A stretch of 64,000 bases of DNA from Tilletia caries (lineage: Eukaryota; Basidiomycota; Exobasidiomycetes; Tilletiales; Tilletiaceae): positions 62,001-126,000 of the forward strand of contig JALUTQ010000010.1 in the NCBI GenBank assembly GCA_032718865.1. The letters are read 5' to 3'. Each line of letters begins with the position of its first letter. Positions within the stretch are counted from its first letter, which is position 1. Of the stretch, positions 1 through 10,800 are shown piece after piece. The notes under the pieces were generated by a model that worked only from the letters and a program-made list of their open reading frames with translations, searched no databases and had not been told where the DNA came from. The translations under genes were made by a program, and so were the position numbers.

Positions 1-384
1 TCCTTCCTCGCCTCACAGTAAAGATGCTGCATTCCTCGACCGGTCTTCTGACTACAGTAGGAGCGCGACAGAATGAAACAACAAATGCTATTGTCAGTGT
101 CATTCGTTAGTTGCCATAGATCACCAAATAGAGCCAGAGGCCCAATTTCCACCGCCTATGACGACTGACGCGCGGCTACTATGTCGCATGGGTCCAGTCA
201 GTGATCAGTCTGAAGCGGGGACGAGCGGACTTCAGAGAGAGACCCCGAACCCGGATGCATTCCAACCATGCAAGCTCAGATCCCGCCTCCCGAGTCCCGA
301 ACCAGCAAACAACGAGGCCAGAGAGCGCAGAGGCATGAAGAAAGGAGAGGAAAAGCAGTGGGAAGAGAAGGAGGGGGAGGAGAA

Positions 385-2025
385 TAAGGATGAGCACGGA
401 GTAAGCCCCGGAGCGGCTTTGCCGGAGCGCCCCGGTTATCCGGGGTCGCACTCCGGGGGAGCCGGGAGCACGGAGTGAGAATCGAGAGGTTACCTCACCG
501 TTGCCGGAGTACGGAGCTGACGTTTAAGCAATGTAGGAAGTTCCCCGGAGTGCGGAGCTGACCTCTGGGCGTTGCAGAAAATTCTCCGGAGTACGGAGTA
601 AATACCTGTGATATGTGACGGAGTACGGAGTTAACCCCGAAGTCCGGGGCGCTCCGGGGCCTCCACATTTTTCTCATAAGGAAGGTATTTTGCTATAAAC
701 ATGGGTATGCTGGAGTCAATTTCCAGAATTTATTTCACAAATCTCATCTCGCAGTCTAAATCTGACCAAAACAGCTCTTCAAGCGCTCTCAGACTGTTCT
801 TTTAAGCTGCTAGCTGCTACAAGCTTGATCACGAGCATACACATTTCTGAAATCATTCCATATTTTGAGATTTGTGAGATCATCTCCCGGAGTACGGAGC
901 TCCCCCGGATTATCCGGGCTCCGTAGCTACGGAGTACGGAGTAGACTTTCTGAAACACTTCATAATTTGACGGAGCACGGAGTAAGTTTTCTCTGGTGCT
1001 TCTTATCGTGACCGAGAACGGAGTAAGTGCTGGTGTAACTCTGAAAAGGGACGGAGCACGGAGCACCACAGAAAGTCAGCGGAGCGCCCCGGAGTATGGG
1101 CCCGGGAGTACGAAGCAGTGATCATCACCTTTGTCATACATATGAAGTCATATTATGCATATGACAGAATTATGACAAAAAAATTGTCATAGTCATATGA
1201 CAGGTTTATGACAAAGTCTCATTGTCATATTTATGGCCATAATGCCTCCCGTGGCTGTCATATGACAGCTTTATGACAGAAATATGACATAATTTTCCCA
1301 CCCTAAACATTGTCATATTCTGTCATATGACAATGCAGAACATATGCCTTATGTATGACAGTATTCTGACAAAACGTCCACAGCCGGGCCGAAAAGATGC
1401 ATAATTCTGTCATATGGTCGTGCACAATCATGTCATATTCTTGGCAAATCTGACATTTTATATGACCTGAGCTCTAAATTCTGGTCACGCTCACCGCTCA
1501 GGCGCCGAGTGCCTGGAATTTTCAGTATAAAATTAAGCGTTTTGGCATCTTCCGTGTCTCCGACATCACCCTGGGCCCTGCCCCTTCTCCCGATACAAAA
1601 AAAAAAACGCTCCGGAGCTCAAGATGGCTCCCAAGTCCCAACATGTTACATGTTCCGCAGCAAGCTTCACGCGCCTGTTCTGGATGGCTGGATATGAGGT
1701 GAAAACTGCGCCAACCTGAAAGAGGGAACGCGGCGACGCGGCTTGACGCGCTTCGCGGTTCACCACATGGCGAGACGCGCTTCGCCACGCGATATTACGG
1801 TCAACTCAGAGGCGGAAAGTTTGCTTACGTAATATGACAGAAATATGACAATTTTATGACTTCATATGACAGAAAAATGACATTTGCATAATGCATATAT
1901 ATGACATCGCCTTCCCAAAACTAGATTGTCATAATGCAGATATATGACATCGCCCAAAAAATTGTCATATATGCATCATAATGATCACTGGTACGAAGCA
2001 CTCCGGGGCTCTCTGGGCTCATCCT
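385..2025. mobile_element. Family A MITE (hAT-like), copy 1, split by a nested MITE
   Basis: The left end TAAGGATGAGCACGGAGT starts at 385 and the inverted right end GGGCTCATCCT stops at 2025. Without the nested insertion at 1116-1990 the element is about 760 bp, the length of the intact copy at 4572-5330. The interior is an array of GGAGTACGGAGT-like motifs and has no transposase. The right end lacks the last TA and no target duplication is visible, so this copy is old or damaged. Short reading frames inside are by-products of the repeats. Confidence 0.8.
1116..1990. mobile_element. Non-autonomous hAT MITE nested in family A
   Basis: The 875-bp element starts CAGTGATCAT and ends ATGATCACTG, a perfect 10-bp terminal inverted repeat. 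It is flanked by an exact 8-bp duplication GTACGAAG (1108-1115 and 1991-1998). The 8-bp duplication and the CAGTG start fit the hAT superfamily (YARNG termini). Both flanks of the interior are dense in TGTCATA/TATGACA motifs. A central block at about 1450-1830 lacks them and may be captured DNA. No transposase is present. Confidence 0.9.
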
Positions 2026-2804
2026 GAGCCATACCGCCCGCCAGAAGTCCCATTCCGAACTTCTCATTTCAGCTACGGCGCCGACATGTTCTCCGTCGGT
2101 GTGACTGTTATTATTTTGCAAAACTACGCAACGTCAGTCGGGTTTCTCAACTTGCCCCAGATCATTTTCATTTGCCCGCTTGAGATTCCCTCCGTTTGCC
2201 CCCTGGGGACACCCTCTTTGACCCGCTAATTCACTCCGCTCCCCCGTTTGAGGCACCATTAAACCACCGAAATGAAAGTTACTGGGGTCAGTCTCAGACA
2301 GCAAACTCAATGTGTATCACCACGAGACTCTCTGTAGCCAGCCAATGAAAATGTGTGCCCGTGACCAAAAACTCAAGACACCGGGTCTTTTACCCTGCCC
2401 AAGCCCAGACCACCACTATTTGAGTGTGGCGCCTTGGAACTTTTTGTTTTTGGCTCTTTGTCAGACGGGGGAGCGGAGCTCTTGAGGGGCAAAGTGAAGG
2501 GATTTTTATGAAAAAGAAATGAGACAGAATGTACCATCTCAAAGGGATGTTCGTACCCGCGTTACAGGGCAAACGGAGTGAACCTCAAGCGGGTAAACGG
2601 AAAAATTATGGGGCGAGTCGAAATACAAGCGGACATTGCACTGACTTGCTATTATTTTCTACTTAGTGGAGCACACGCTTCGGGTTGCCAATCTGCCTGC
2701 GATTGAACTTTGAAAGTTTAAAACAGCCTAACTTCTATTATATAATTGTTGATGGCAATGATCAGGAGGCGGCACACGGCTAGATGTGAGTGGGAAAAAT
2801 TCCC
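2026..2804. other. No gene recognised
   Basis: Ordinary-composition sequence with only short frames and no recognisable domain, RNA gene or long repeat. Confidence 0.5.
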
Positions 2805-2806
2805 TA

Positions 2807-3518
2807 CAGGGGTATTCAGAAATCCAGAACTAGTGCTTTTCGAGAGGTCTAAAAGTGGAAGTTCTGGAGCTCTATTAGTAAAACCCTCCAGACTTCTTCC
2901 TCGGCCAAAATCGTGCGAGTAGAAACCTCTTCTGTCCAGAACTCTTCCTTTCCACCGAGCGGGAAAAAATGACCCCTCTCACCCAAACCGACACAGCTCA
3001 ATGGGATCTCAACCATTTCTCTTCAATCAAAGCGCACTTTCTTCTTCGCAGAACGCTCTACCCATACTGTTTTTGCTCTGAGTATGGTTTACTGACACGC
3101 TTTCGTGGTATCTCTCGTGGAAGAGCTCGAAGACCTTTTTTCGGATGGTTTCGTCGATTTTTGTTGATTCTACCAGACTTTTTTTCACTTCTCGCACCAT
3201 GGCACCAAATCATACATAACGAACAGCACTAAAATTTCAATGGAGAGACGGTGCTGCGTTCAGGTACCCACTGCAGGTCCAAGTACAACGATTGGTAATG
3301 TTGTTGGTCAGTTATCGTGTTGGAAGTGACCTTTTTTCAGGCGATGCGCTATATTGGCAGACTTAAACCATTGAAAACCTGCCTTGATCCGGCGATGGCC
3401 AAAGCACGATTTCTGACTGCGAAGGAGTTCTGGACGAATGTGAGATTTGGAGGGTGTTCAAAATATACCCGAAAAAGCACGAACTCTGGACGTGTCCAAA
3501 ATATTTCTGAATACCCCT
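2807..3518. mobile_element. Candidate TA-flanked MITE
   Basis: A 15-bp inverted repeat, GGGGTATTCAGAAAT, lies at 2809-2823 and, inverted, at 3503-3517. A TA dinucleotide stands next to each end (2805-2806, 3519-3520). This suggests a Tc1/mariner-type non-autonomous element of about 712 bp. An internal inverted pair, GTCCAGAACTC/GAGTTCTGGAC, lies near 2934 and 3425. The 87-codon frame at 2969-3232 has no recognisable domain. Confidence 0.5.
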
Positions 3519-3520
3519 TA

Positions 3521-4119
3521 TCACGAGGTTCATGATCTAGAATTTCATTATTCGGGCCTCTGGGCTCTGACGGACCCAATCTGCCCTTGTTGCGCAGTTT
3601 TTGATTGAAGGTTCCTCAATAAGTTCTGCTGAAAGTTACCAAGTAAGAGGAAAGTTGCAGTGAAGAAAGGGAGGAAAAAGAACAGCAGCACTGAAGCATG
3701 GTGCCTCTACCGTCTAGACTCGCACGTTGCGCTTCGCCGTCGATTTATGGCCCGGGCAGAATTTTGACTGCGGAGGTGTCAAAGCGCGTCCATCCAGTGG
3801 CATCCACCTTTGGTCAAATACAAACAGGCGCCAACTACAGCCCTCTATTGCCGCCTCTGTAGCGACCATGGCTGGCGCGCGATCGACTTCTGATCTACCT
3901 CCCCTGCTCTGCGCTCCCTTCCCTTTCACGTCACAGCTGACGCCAGTATAGCTGCCGCCCACCCACATACAGGAGGCACCACTTCCAACCGTCGGAAAGC
4001 ACGCTTCCGCCCAGGTACAGCCGTACTCCGCGACAGGCGATCATAGCCTCACGACCTGCATACGCTATCATAGCGGCAGGGACCACGCGCCAACACACCA
4101 CCAGCACCTGCCGACCCCA
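3521..4119. other. GC-rich leader region of the 4120 gene
   Basis: No element is recognised. From about 3954 the frame of the 4120 gene is already open, and upstream of a TAG at 3949-3951 the same frame is open again back to 3727. The gene may therefore start earlier or have an upstream exon. Confidence 0.35.
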
Positions 4120-5651
4120 GTGAGCACATACAATCAACTGTTCACGGCCTTCACACTCTGTAATCACCACGACCTGCATACGCTACCACTCTCCGCCGCG
4201 AGTCTATACGGCGCGCGGACGCAGGGCATTTCTGAATACGCAATGCCGCGGTTAGCCGCGTACTACGTCAGATGTCAGCCAGATCAAACGGACATCGGCG
4301 AGCTCTTGTTGGAATCGATCGACTGGATTTGCCGATGGAACGTCAAGACCGACGCAATCTCGAATTTGGATGGCCCAAGGCTTGTGAAGCGGAGTACCTT
4401 TCAGCCGTTTACGCACGACATCGTCATGCTGAGCTCCGCAGACGGCAACCAGACGTATTGTGCTGGCAGCGTGAAGAAGTGGCCGGTATTTATTAAAGCG
4501 TTGCAAAGTACTCGGGATCAACTGCGGACCCAGACTTCTGGTCAAACAACGCTGCTCGCGGATAGTCACATTAAGGATGAGCACGGAGTAAGCCCCGGAG
4601 CGGCTTTGCCGGAGCGCCCCGGTTATCCGGGGCCGCACTCCGGGGGAGCCGGGAGAACGGAGTGAGAATCGAGAGGCTACCTCACCGTTGCCGGAGTACG
4701 GAGCTGGCATTTGAGCATCGCAGGAAATTTCTCGGAGCACGGAGCTGACCTCTGGGCGTTGCAGAAAATCCCCCGGAGTACGGAGTAAATACCTGTGATA
4801 TGTGACGGAGTACGGAGTTACCCCCGGAGTCCGGGGCGCTCCGGGGCCTCCACATTTTTTCATAAGGAAGATATTTTGCTATAAACATGGATATTCTGGA
4901 GTCAATTTCCAGAATTTATTTTCACAAATCTCATCTCGCAGTCCAAATCTGACCAAAACAGCCCTTCAAGCGCTCTCAGACTGTTCTCTTAAGCATAGCT
5001 GCTACAAGCTTGATCACAAGCATACACATTTCTGAAATCATACCATATTTTGAGATTTGTGAGATCATCTCCCGGAGTACGGAGCTCCCCCGGATTGTCC
5101 GGGCTCCGTAGCTACGGAGTACGGAGTAGACTTTCTGAAACACTTCATAATTTGACGGAGCACGGAGTAAGTTTTCTCTGGTGCTCCTTATCTTGACGGA
5201 GTACGGAGTAAGATGTTGGTGTAACTCTGAAAAGAGCCGGAGCACGGAGCACCACAGAAAGTCAGCGGAGCGCCCCGGAGTATGGGCCCCGGAGTACGGA
5301 GCACTCCGGGGCGCTCCGGGCTCATCCTTAAGTCACATCTTTCCTCTCAACTCCTCACTGTATTTGGTATTATTCCCTGTCTTTGATGGAAAACATGATG
5401 GGTTGGCATTGTCTCTTGTCTCTGCATCAGGGAAATCGGGCCTGGACAGTTACCTCCATGAAGTCAGCGTCTTGCGGGAATGGGTCCAGTCGCAGCTGCA
5501 GACAGCGAAGGACCGTATCAATACTGACCTTACTTCAAACCCGACGACAGAGGCGCCCGTACCGGACGAGGCGAGTGGTAGCCGAGAGAGCCAGGCGAGA
5601 GCGGAGGCCAAAGACAGGGCGAATTCCGAGCACGACGTGAAAGACACTTGA
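4120..5651 (+). pseudogene. Unknown protein gene interrupted by a family A MITE
   Basis: Two open segments (4120-4571 and 5331-5651) lie in different frames. Removing the MITE at 4572-5330 and one copy of its 8-bp target duplication (767 bp in all) joins them exactly in frame, at Ser-His, into a predicted 254-residue product. The C-terminal part is charged and probably helical and ends in an Arg/Glu/Ala-rich tail. No known domain was recognised. Coding-like sequence of the same strand seems to continue at 5660-5793 (ending near DPSQHLYNP) up to a B-terminus remnant, so introns or further exons are possible. As it stands the gene is broken unless the MITE is spliced or excised. Confidence 0.55.
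4572..5330. mobile_element. Family A MITE, intact copy with 8-bp TSD
   Basis: The 759-bp element starts TAAGGATGAGC and ends GCTCATCCTTA. It is flanked by the exact 8-bp duplication AGTCACAT at 4564-4571 and 5331-5338. TAAGG fits the hAT terminal consensus YARNG. The interior is made almost wholly of GGAGTACGGAGT-type motifs in both orientations. This copy defines the family boundaries used for the fragments near 12.0, 13.1, 15.6 and 18.0 kb. Confidence 0.92.
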
Positions 5652-5811
5652 TGGAAGAATGATGCGAGTATGGAATGCAAGTTGTTAGCTTGCAATCAGG
5701 CCGGTCTCTGTTCCTCCAAAAATGCTGCCGTGAACGTGAAGATGTACGACGTGGACTTCCCTTCGGACCCATCTCAGCATCTTTATAACCCTGTAAGGTT
5801 GTCCCCGGAGT
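5652..5811. other. Coding-like stretch ending at a solo family B terminus
   Basis: The plus frame is open over about 5660-5793. At 5794-5811 the 18-bp family B terminus TAAGGTTGTCCCCGGAGT appears alone, and copia-like sequence on the other strand follows directly. This looks like a deletion or recombination junction. Confidence 0.4.
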
Positions 5812-6890
5812 AAACCGTTTAAGAACAGTGCGGTTGAGCTGCGCGTCCGGAGACTGCATGAAGTCGGATCAATCCACTCAAAATCGTCGCTTGGCCCTGT
5901 CGGCGACTTCCGTATCGTGAGTGCCGACTGCCGACCTCAATCCCTTTCGGTGCGAGCTTCACATAACACAGGTTCATAAGGTTGTCCCCGGAGTTGACGC
6001 GGAGCTGGGGCTTGGCGGACTCCGCACTCCTCCGACGGAGGGCTCCGGCGGAGGCGGAGCGCGGAGCTCACTTTTGGGTAATTCTCGATCTTAAAAAAGC
6101 ACGGACTCCGCCTGGTGGGCTCCGCCGGAATTTATGCGGAGCGCGGAGCCCAATCCTGGGCCCACTGTCCAAAAGTGCAGAGCGCGGAGTCGTCAAAATA
6201 TTGTGAAACTTCCGGCGGAATTTCCGCGGAATTCCGACGGAGCTGTGAGGTCACTTGATAGTCAAAATGTGAGAGATACTATATGGAACTCCACCCAAGG
6301 TCTCTAGGAGATCGGTCTACCTTTTTGGCTCAGTGGTAGTTTCCACACAAAATAGGGGTCACGTGACCTCATTTTTGGGTGCGCTCCGCCGGAATTCTGT
6401 AAAATTTCCGCGGAAATGTGCGGAATTCCGAGAGAAAAGGCATCGTCGAGAAACGCTGATGGGATAAAACAGGCATCATCATCCGTTGAGAACTTCAAAA
6501 TAGCACTGGAGCCAACACCGCAACAATTTCAGAAGGTGAATGTATAGCTCTGATTATATTAGAGTCCCCTGCGAGCAACTAACTTTTGCATAGTTCCGTC
6601 GGAACCCGGAACTGGTTTTTTTTTTCAGCTCTGTCTTAGTCTGCGGAGGCGAAGCCCTCCGCGTTACTCCGGGGACAACCTTACGTACCCAGGCTTCGGC
6701 TCCAAAGGGGTGAAGGTGGGTAGCGTCTGCCCGTCTCTTGTACACGTGCTCCCACAGCGTCCTTTCGTCACGAGCGATGGAAGGCCTTGCTTCCGTAATC
6801 CATACTCCGTGCCGTTGTCCGTGCGGAGTACCTTGATCTTGGACTCGAACGCACGCTGGGCTTGCGTCATCCAGATTAGAGTCGCCGCGG
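5812..6890 (-). pseudogene. Ty1/copia integrase remnant, split by a family B MITE
   Basis: On the minus strand, 6684-6880 encodes a copia-type integrase piece with the catalytic-core signature VLRTDNGTEY, a frame change, and then LHPFGAEAWVR. The B element at 5977-6683 interrupts it at this point. Removing the B element and one TA gives an open join (AWVRMN...KLAPKGIE) into 5812-5976, resembling the segment that follows the core in copia integrases. Frame changes and the alanine-codon expansion next door make it non-functional. The protease remnant near 17.9 kb may derive from a related element. Confidence 0.65.
5977..6683. mobile_element. Family B MITE, copy 1 (TA-flanked)
   Basis: Starts TAAGGTTGTCCCCGGAGT and ends ACTCCGGGGACAACCTTA. 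No 8-bp duplication is present. The outer TA on each side is the only candidate target duplication, which would fit a Tc1/mariner-type element. The interior is rich in CTCCGCGCTCCGC and AATTCCGCGGAATTCC motifs. Confidence 0.8.
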
Positions 6891-7180
6891 CAACTTCCCC
6901 AGTATCACCAGCGGCACCACCATCAGCGACAGCAGCAGCAGCAGCAGAACCTCCGGCAGCGGCACCACAGCCAGCAGAAGCTCCAGCAGCAACACCACCA
7001 CCAGCACCTGCAGCAGCGGAAGCTTCAGCGGCAGCACCACCGCCAGCAGCAGCACCAGCACCACTAGGCGCGGCGGCAGCAAACGCAACGGCAGCCCTAG
7101 CACCATCAGCAGCGGCTACACCAGTAGCAGTAGCCCCAGTATCACCGGCAGCACCACCAGCAGCGCCCAAGCATAAAAAC
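6885..7180. repeat. Imperfect GCN/CAG-type triplet-repeat block
   Basis: About 300 bp of degenerate (GCA/GCC/CCA) triplets that would encode Ala/Pro-rich or Ala/Gly-rich sequence on either strand. It directly adjoins the copia integrase core and probably expanded inside it. Frames through it are low complexity and not evidence of a gene. Confidence 0.7.
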
Positions 7181-7189
7181 CGGATTTCC

Positions 7190-7555
7190 CAACGAAACTT
7201 CTGACCAGGTATCTGCAAGACCTCGCCGAGGCGAAACTGATCTTCCTGCAGGGCCGGGTCTGGTGCCTCACCGACCTGGCCCGAGCAACATAATCTCTCA
7301 CTCATCTTCGCTCGCACTGTTCTGTTCCCGGCGCGGATCGCATCTCGTCTCTCGTTCTGGCAACAGGTCTCAACAACCATGTCTCTCGCTCGCAGTCTTC
7401 TGGTCCCGGCGCGGACCGCATCTCGCATCGGTTCTCCATTCGTCGCACACTCGCACTCTTCTCGCGCGGCGACCCGACACGCTCCCAAACTTTGTGACTG
7501 TGTAACCTATTCGAGTTCATTTGGGCCCAGGGAGGGCAGTGTCATCAACGTGCCT
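7190..7555. other. Unassigned segment between triplet block and B arm
   Basis: Contains two imperfect copies of a CCCGGCGCGGA(T/C)CGCATCTCG unit near 7328 and 7408. No domain was recognised; it may be degenerate copia sequence. Confidence 0.3.
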
Positions 7556-8193
7556 GGCTCGGAATTCCGCGGAATTCCGTCGCAGCGCAGTGGTGGGTTA
7601 AGTTGCTCTCAGGGGACTCTAATATAATCAGAGCTATACATTCACCTTCTGAAATTGTTGCGGTGTTGGCTCCAGTGCTATTTTGAAGTTCTCAACGGAT
7701 GATGATGCCTGTTTTATCCCATCAGCGTTTCTCGACGATGCCTTTTCTCTCGGAATTCCGCACATTTCCGCGGAAATTTTACAGAATTCCGGCGGAGCGC
7801 ACCCAAAAATGAGGTCACGTGACCCCTATTTTGTGTGGAAACTACCACTGAGCCAAAAAGGTAGACCGATCTCCTAGAGACCTTGGGTGGAGTTCCATAT
7901 AGTATCTCTCACATTTTTGACTATCAAGTGACCTCACAGCTCCGTCGGAATTCCGCGGAAATTCCGCCGGAAGTTTCACAATATTTTGACGACTCCGCGC
8001 TCTGCACTTTTGGACAGTGGGCCCAGGATTGGGCTCCGCGCTCCGCATAAATTCCGGCGGAGTCCTGCAGGCGGACTCCGTGCTCTTTAAAGATCAAAAA
8101 TTTCTCAAGAGTGAGCTCCGCGCTCCGCCTCCGTCGGAAGAGTGCGGAGTCCGCAAAACCCCAGCTCCGCGTCAACTCCGGGGACAACCCTAC
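7556..8193. mobile_element. Family B MITE, truncated copy in inverted orientation
   Basis: This arm is the inverse of 5977-6580. The 64-codon frame at 7683-7877 (+) is residue-for-residue the same as that at 6304-6498 (-). The distal end reads ACTCCGGGGACAACCCTA; the proximal terminus is missing. The two arms bracket about 1 kb of copia and triplet-repeat DNA and form a large inverted repeat. Confidence 0.8.
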
Positions 8194-8560
8194 TATAGTA
8201 TACATATACTCATCAGCATACTATACTACCTGCCAGTTATACTATACTTCTACGATAGTATACAGTAGCACTATAGTATGCATATCCGATTACTATTGGA
8301 TTGAGTTTGAGAAGGAAGTATATAAGTATTATAATACTACTACAGTATTATGGAAAATTTCCGCATACTATATAATAGTAAGATCATGATACTATAGTAC
8401 TAGCCCTTTTTGGCCTTGGAGTATAGTGGTATTATAGGAAATTCTACTATCCTATCCTATTCTATATACTACCTTCGCCCTCCCGACGACCAAAGGTAGT
8501 ATGGAGTATACTGCCCGAGCCCCTGAAAACAGCATACTATAGTATAATGTTCAACACTGA
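8191..8560. repeat. AT-rich CTATAGTATA motif array
   Basis: About 370 bp packed with ACTATAGTATA-like palindromic motifs in both orientations, lying between two family B segments. It resembles the interior of the motif-array MITEs elsewhere in the window, but no clear termini or target duplication were found. Confidence 0.6.
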
Positions 8561-8690
8561 ACACCCGCAGGGGATAAAACAGGCATCATCATCCGTTGAG
8601 AACTTTAAAATAGCACTGGAGCCAATACCGCGACAATGTCGGACGGTGAAATTAAAGCTCTGATTGTATCAGAGTCATTCTGAAAGCAAA
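8561..8690. repeat. Family B internal fragment
   Basis: Begins near CGCAGGGGATAAAACAGGC and runs to TCAGAGTCATTCTGA. It matches the central segment of the B copies at 16.2 and 19.1 kb. Confidence 0.7.
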
Positions 8691-8755
8691 AGTCAAAGTT
8701 AACATGTGAAGGACTACGCATTTTACTCCTAGCAAGTATTACATTATATTATTGA

Positions 8756-8826
8756 CAAGAGATACTAGAGTCGAACTAGTGTATTCAGTATGTAACACTG
8801 ACGTTAAACCACTCAACTAATCTCTG
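8756..8826 (-). tRNA. tRNA-Val (UAC), mitochondrial-type
   Basis: On the minus strand a full cloverleaf can be drawn. The acceptor stem is CAGAGAT/ATCTCTT (one mismatch at the first pair). The D arm GTTG/TAAC has a GG-containing loop. The anticodon stem TCAGT/ACTGA holds the 7-nt loop GTTACAT, giving anticodon UAC. The T arm ACTAG/CTAGT has the loop TTCGACT. The AT-rich composition and surroundings suggest a mitochondrial rather than nuclear origin. The 3' CCA is not encoded. Confidence 0.7.
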
Positions 8827-9230
8827 ATATATGAATGGTGATATACTTATAATTATTTGGTAATCATATAAGATATACTCATTATGACTCTACGTGTTTT
8901 TTGCATTTTATTATCTATAATAAAGTAAAGTATAACATCGTACTTTATATATATAAAAGCGGGGATAAGGATAAAAACGCCACCCCTAGGAGTATTATTC
9001 ATAAATAATTATATAAAACTAATCGACAAATTTACCTCATCGCCAGAGCCTACCGTTTTTATCGGCTACTTCTCATCACCAGACAAAGGGACAAATAAAC
9101 AAAGGGATAAGAGGACAAAGGACAATGGGCCAAATACTAATCTTCCTTCTTACGTTATTATTCTATCTTTTTAACCCTCTATAGTCTATACTGCCCTCTA
9201 CTTTACGGCTCCGCCGATTCTTTCTTTGTT

Positions 9231-9292
9231 TTATATAAATATAATAAAAAAATATAATAAAAAAATATAATAAAAAAATATAATAAAAAAGC
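9231..9292. repeat. Tandem repeat, about 14-bp AT-rich unit
   Basis: Four near-perfect copies of a unit of the form ATATAATAAAAAAA. Confidence 0.85.
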
Positions 9293-9355
9293 ACAGCTCA
9301 AGAAGCGCGCTGGATGGAGAGGGAAGTAACGCACCTTAATCGATCACCATTTCTC

Positions 9356-10132
9356 AGGCACCCATGAATTTTACCCCCAGGTTTTACCCACTCGGGGGTA
9401 AAATTGCCCATGCGCCTTTTTAACCTCCACTTTTACCCATTCTTACCCACGCAGGGTGCCGAAATTTACCCAACTCATTTTACCCCTCGGGGTAAAATGG
9501 CTCAGGAAATGGGTAAAAGTGCTGAATTGAGATGTGGACTCTGACTTTTACCCACAAGTCTTTACCCCTTGTGGGTAAGTCTTGGGGTAAAAAAAATATT
9601 TCCTCACTCCCATGCCCTCGAATTTTACCCATTCAAGTTTTACCCAGTGACTACTTTTAAAATCGAAGTTATGGTCCCCACGATTGCCTCCCTTCTCGTC
9701 TCGGCCTAGAAATCGTTCACCCTGCGGCTCCTCGTCGAGATGGGAGTGCTCGAGCTCATCGTCGTGGATACCGGAAATATGCCGCGGCCCTGCGAGTGCT
9801 GGCTCGGAGAAGCGGAAGTGGTCAGAGGGGTCTCATATAGGGAAGACCCCCAAGCACGTGGTCGAGACTCGGGGTCTCTCAGTCTCAAGGGGTAAAGCGC
9901 TTGTGGGTAAAACCCGCTCCTCAGTGGGTAAAAGTGAGGATTTGCAAGTGAGATGAACAATTTTACCCCTTCCGGCACCATTTTTACCCACGTGGGGTAA
10001 AAGTTCCAGGGTAAAATTTGGGGGTCTGCATGGGTAACGGTGGGTAAAAATGGAAGCTTAGAGGCCGCCTATTCAGTTTTACCCACTTTTTACCCCCGCG
10101 TGGGTAAAGTGGCATGGGTAAAATTCGGGACT
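9356..10132. repeat. TTTTACCC/GGGTAAAA motif-array element
   Basis: About 780 bp in which TTTTACCC and its complement GGGTAAAA recur many times, often as palindromes around a CG-rich centre. The ends carry the inverted words GAATTTTACCC (left) and GGGTAAAATTC (right), consistent with a MITE, but exact termini and target duplication are not clear. The frame at 9684-9956 crosses a less repetitive centre and shows no domain. Confidence 0.65.
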
Positions 10133-10800
10133 CTCCCATTTCTCACACGACTCCAGCCTGATGGGCTGATCCGAAGCGTATCGTTCGTCATTTGGAATAG
10201 TGCAGCAGGCACAGGCCCTTCGGAATCCGCGCGTGCCAGTCATCTGCGCAAACGCCTTGTAATCCTTAACTATTTTCTTGACTGACATGTTGGACGTCAA
10301 CCCGGGCGCAGTGCAGAATAACAGTAACTGCAAAAACTTCAAAGATTCCCAGAAATAATAAAAATTTGATTTAAGGAGAGGGAAATGGGAAGGGAGGGAG
10401 AATTCAGAAGCTGCCCGAGGCCGGGACCATGCCACTGTGCGAGGTCCAAATACAACCGGGCTGACGCTCTGTGAATTAAGGCGTAAGTGGGCTGACGAGG
10501 AAGAGCTGGAAGAAGTAGGGTCGCTGGTGCACCCGTCCCGACCTGTTCTTCTTGCGCGGCGCTTCGCGAACCGAAAAGTTGACCCACTGGGACGCGACCG
10601 CAATCAGGCGGTTGGTGCCGCCGGGCCCGTCGTACAGGTCGCAGTACTAGTGTGCTTCCCGTCGGAGCTCAGGGTCCTCGAAACCTTCGGCCTGCAGGCG
10701 CAGCATTGAGCCGAGGCGGCGTTGGGCAAAGCCGGGCGGACTGTGGAGAAAGAGGTTGGTGATGAACCAATGCTTGGGTACGCCGGTCAGTGTTTCGATA
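10133..10800 (-). pseudogene. Unknown conserved-looking gene remnant
   Basis: Minus-strand translation from about 10797 is protein-like: KHWFITNLF, a probable splice acceptor CTCCACAG, then RLQAEGFEDPELRREAH, an in-frame TAG, and YCDLYDGPGGTNRL...WVNFSVR. A second coding-like stretch at 10150-10290 reads VKDYKAFAQMTGTRGFRRAC. The in-frame stop and the broken link between the parts point to a pseudogene. I do not recognise the family; the presence of Ulp1-like and other element genes nearby suggests it may come from a large transposon. Confidence 0.4.

Larger units (their letters stand above)
8691..9300. other. AT-rich island, candidate mitochondrial DNA insertion
   Basis: Markedly AT-rich compared with its surroundings. 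It contains a canonical tRNA-Val with a UAC anticodon and a short GC-rich cluster in AT-rich context near 8960-8990, as in many fungal mitochondrial genomes. No protein-coding mitochondrial gene is visible, so origin as nuclear mitochondrial DNA is an inference from composition and the tRNA. Confidence 0.45.

Noticed and set aside
1141..1480. Repeated TGTCATATGACA words considered as a CRISPR-like array
   Set aside because: Spacing is irregular, the units are palindromic and lie inside a transposon; the organism is a eukaryote.
6304..6498. 64-codon frame conserved between two loci (also 7683-7877)
   Set aside because: Conservation reflects two inverted copies of a MITE; related frames in other copies are broken or different.
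6890..7204. Ala/Pro-rich frames on both strands
   Set aside because: Low-complexity products of a triplet repeat, not genes.
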